Shown here: positions 63,598 to 64,000 of the stretch, piece by piece
Numbering within the stretch: the first letter of the stretch is position 1
Layout: each line of letters begins with the position of its first letter
Source: Gammaproteobacteria bacterium
GTDB lineage: Bacteria; Pseudomonadota; Gammaproteobacteria; Poriferisulfidales; Poriferisulfidaceae
Direction: 5' to 3'
DNA length: 64,000 nt
Assembly (NCBI GenBank): GCA_028819565.1
Contig: JAPPLD010000003.1
Span: 1 to 64,000 of the forward strand
Translations under genes and position numbers: made by a program
The notes under the pieces: generated by a model
Databases searched by the model: none
Told to the model about the DNA's origin: nothing
What the model saw: only the letters and a program-made list of their open reading frames with translations

Positions 63598-64000
63598 TTA
63601 GTGTCGGTCTGGCTGGAACAATCCCAAACCAAAATGACAGGCGAATCCAAGCGCTAACGGTCCACTGACGGGAATAGCAAAGGTAATTTTCCAGAAACTC
63701 CCATGGCGGTCGGGCTGGCTCTGGTTGCGCTTGGATGATCGGAATCGACGAAAATCTATTGGGCGGCGATTCCGGCTACCCACCTTGATAGTTTGCACGG
63801 GCTTCAAGTCGGTGATTTCAGGAAGACCGCGTTTCTCGCACTCGCGCCTGACCTGATCGGCAACGTTGAAGTTCCTTTTGGTGTGCCATGGGTGTAGGTA
63901 CGGCGTTACCGAGATCCAGCACCGGCTTGCTGCTGTCAGTTCGCCGCCAACCTCGTTGCTGCCTATACCTTCCAGTAGCAATTGCCATTCACCACCATTG
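63598..64000 (-). CDS. csb2: Type I-G (I-U) CRISPR protein Csb2, Cas5-Cas6 fusion (C-terminal part)
   Basis: The last 133 residues of a larger protein that continues past the right edge. SRCWISVTPYLHPWHTK, the VRRECEKRGLPEI helix, a basic RNRRPIDFRRFRS stretch and the C-terminal GPLALGFACHFGLGLF (Cas6-like glycine loop) match the end of Csb2/GSU0054-type proteins. This protein combines Cas5 and crRNA-processing Cas6 roles. Nothing cas-like lies to its left, so it is the last gene of an operon located mostly outside the window. The 175 bases before it hold no repeat or gene that I can see. Confidence 0.75.
   Translation of the reverse strand, partial: NGGEWQLLLEGIGSNEVGGELTAASRCWISVTPYLHPWHTKRNFNVADQVRRECEKRGLPEITDLKPVQTIKVGSRNRRPIDFRRFRSSKRNQSQPDRHGSFWKITFAIPVSGPLALGFACHFGLGLFQPDRH

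Overview
The window reads as chromosomal DNA of a G+C-rich gammaproteobacterial C1 user, most likely a type I methanotroph (Methylococcaceae-like). The strongest pointer is a complete formyltransferase/hydrolase (Fhc) cluster for tetrahydromethanopterin-linked formaldehyde oxidation (4.3-9.5 kb). Gammaproteobacterial housekeeping synteny (dnaX-recR, trkH-trkA next to NtrX/NtrY-type genes, def-fmt, a cox/heme A cluster) and an ERG4/ERG24-like reductase agree with this. The taxonomic call is inference; no rRNA or methane monooxygenase gene is present.

Layout. 0-4.2 kb: Pho-box pstS, aroC, an MFS carrier, and a coiled-coil membrane protein with internal 33-bp repeats. 4.3-11.2 kb: FmdD-like protein, fhcB, fhcA, fhcD, fhcC, a 7Fe ferredoxin and a ferredoxin-NADP reductase, all on +. 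11.2-24.1 kb: a Slam-type outer-membrane protein, MFS carrier, dnaX-recR, htpX, parE-parC, rph-rdgB-hemW. 24.1-27.4 kb: a three-gene redox operon on - encoding a GPP34 (GOLPH3-like) domain fused to a putative di-heme membrane cytochrome b, an 11-heme c-type cytochrome and a Tll0287/DUF3365-like heme protein. This is the best candidate for an undescribed system here. 27.5-36.7 kb: rpmE, an M48 lipoprotein protease, cutA-dsbD, aroQ-accB-accC, cysQ, yrfG, and a small operon with an orphan MbcA-type antitoxin-like protein. 36.7-40.6 kb: hspQ, a RES/Xre toxin-antitoxin pair, tRNA-Phe, pip, and an LpxL-type acyltransferase. 40.6-49.8 kb: methyltransferase, trkH-trkA, an NtrX-like regulator with a ruined AAA+ domain, an NtrY-like kinase with an octapeptide repeat, DUF4390, fmt and def. 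49.8-58.1 kb: VapBC, then heme A synthesis and the aa3-type cytochrome c oxidase with its assembly factors. 58.2-64 kb: a CDF metal exporter, znuA behind a Zur-like site, an SDR, an ERG4/ERG24-like reductase broken by an in-frame amber codon, a second RES/Xre pair, and at the right edge the C-terminal part of Csb2 (Cas5-Cas6 fusion) of a type I-G (formerly I-U) CRISPR-Cas system.

How it fits together. Fhc transfers the formyl group from tetrahydromethanopterin to a methanofuran-type carrier and releases formate. The ferredoxin and reductase behind it could link low-potential electrons to NADPH. The cox cluster supplies the terminal oxidase, ctaA/ctaB make its heme A, and surf1, ctaG, the 38-aa protein and a Sco-like protein assist assembly. 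DsbD and the cytochrome operon add periplasmic redox capacity. Accessory material (two RES/Xre pairs, VapBC, a truncated AT-rich fragment, the CRISPR edge) clusters at about 36-38.5, 49.8-50.6 and 62.2-64 kb. No insertion sequence, rRNA gene or CRISPR array was seen. Promoter and operator calls were made by eye.
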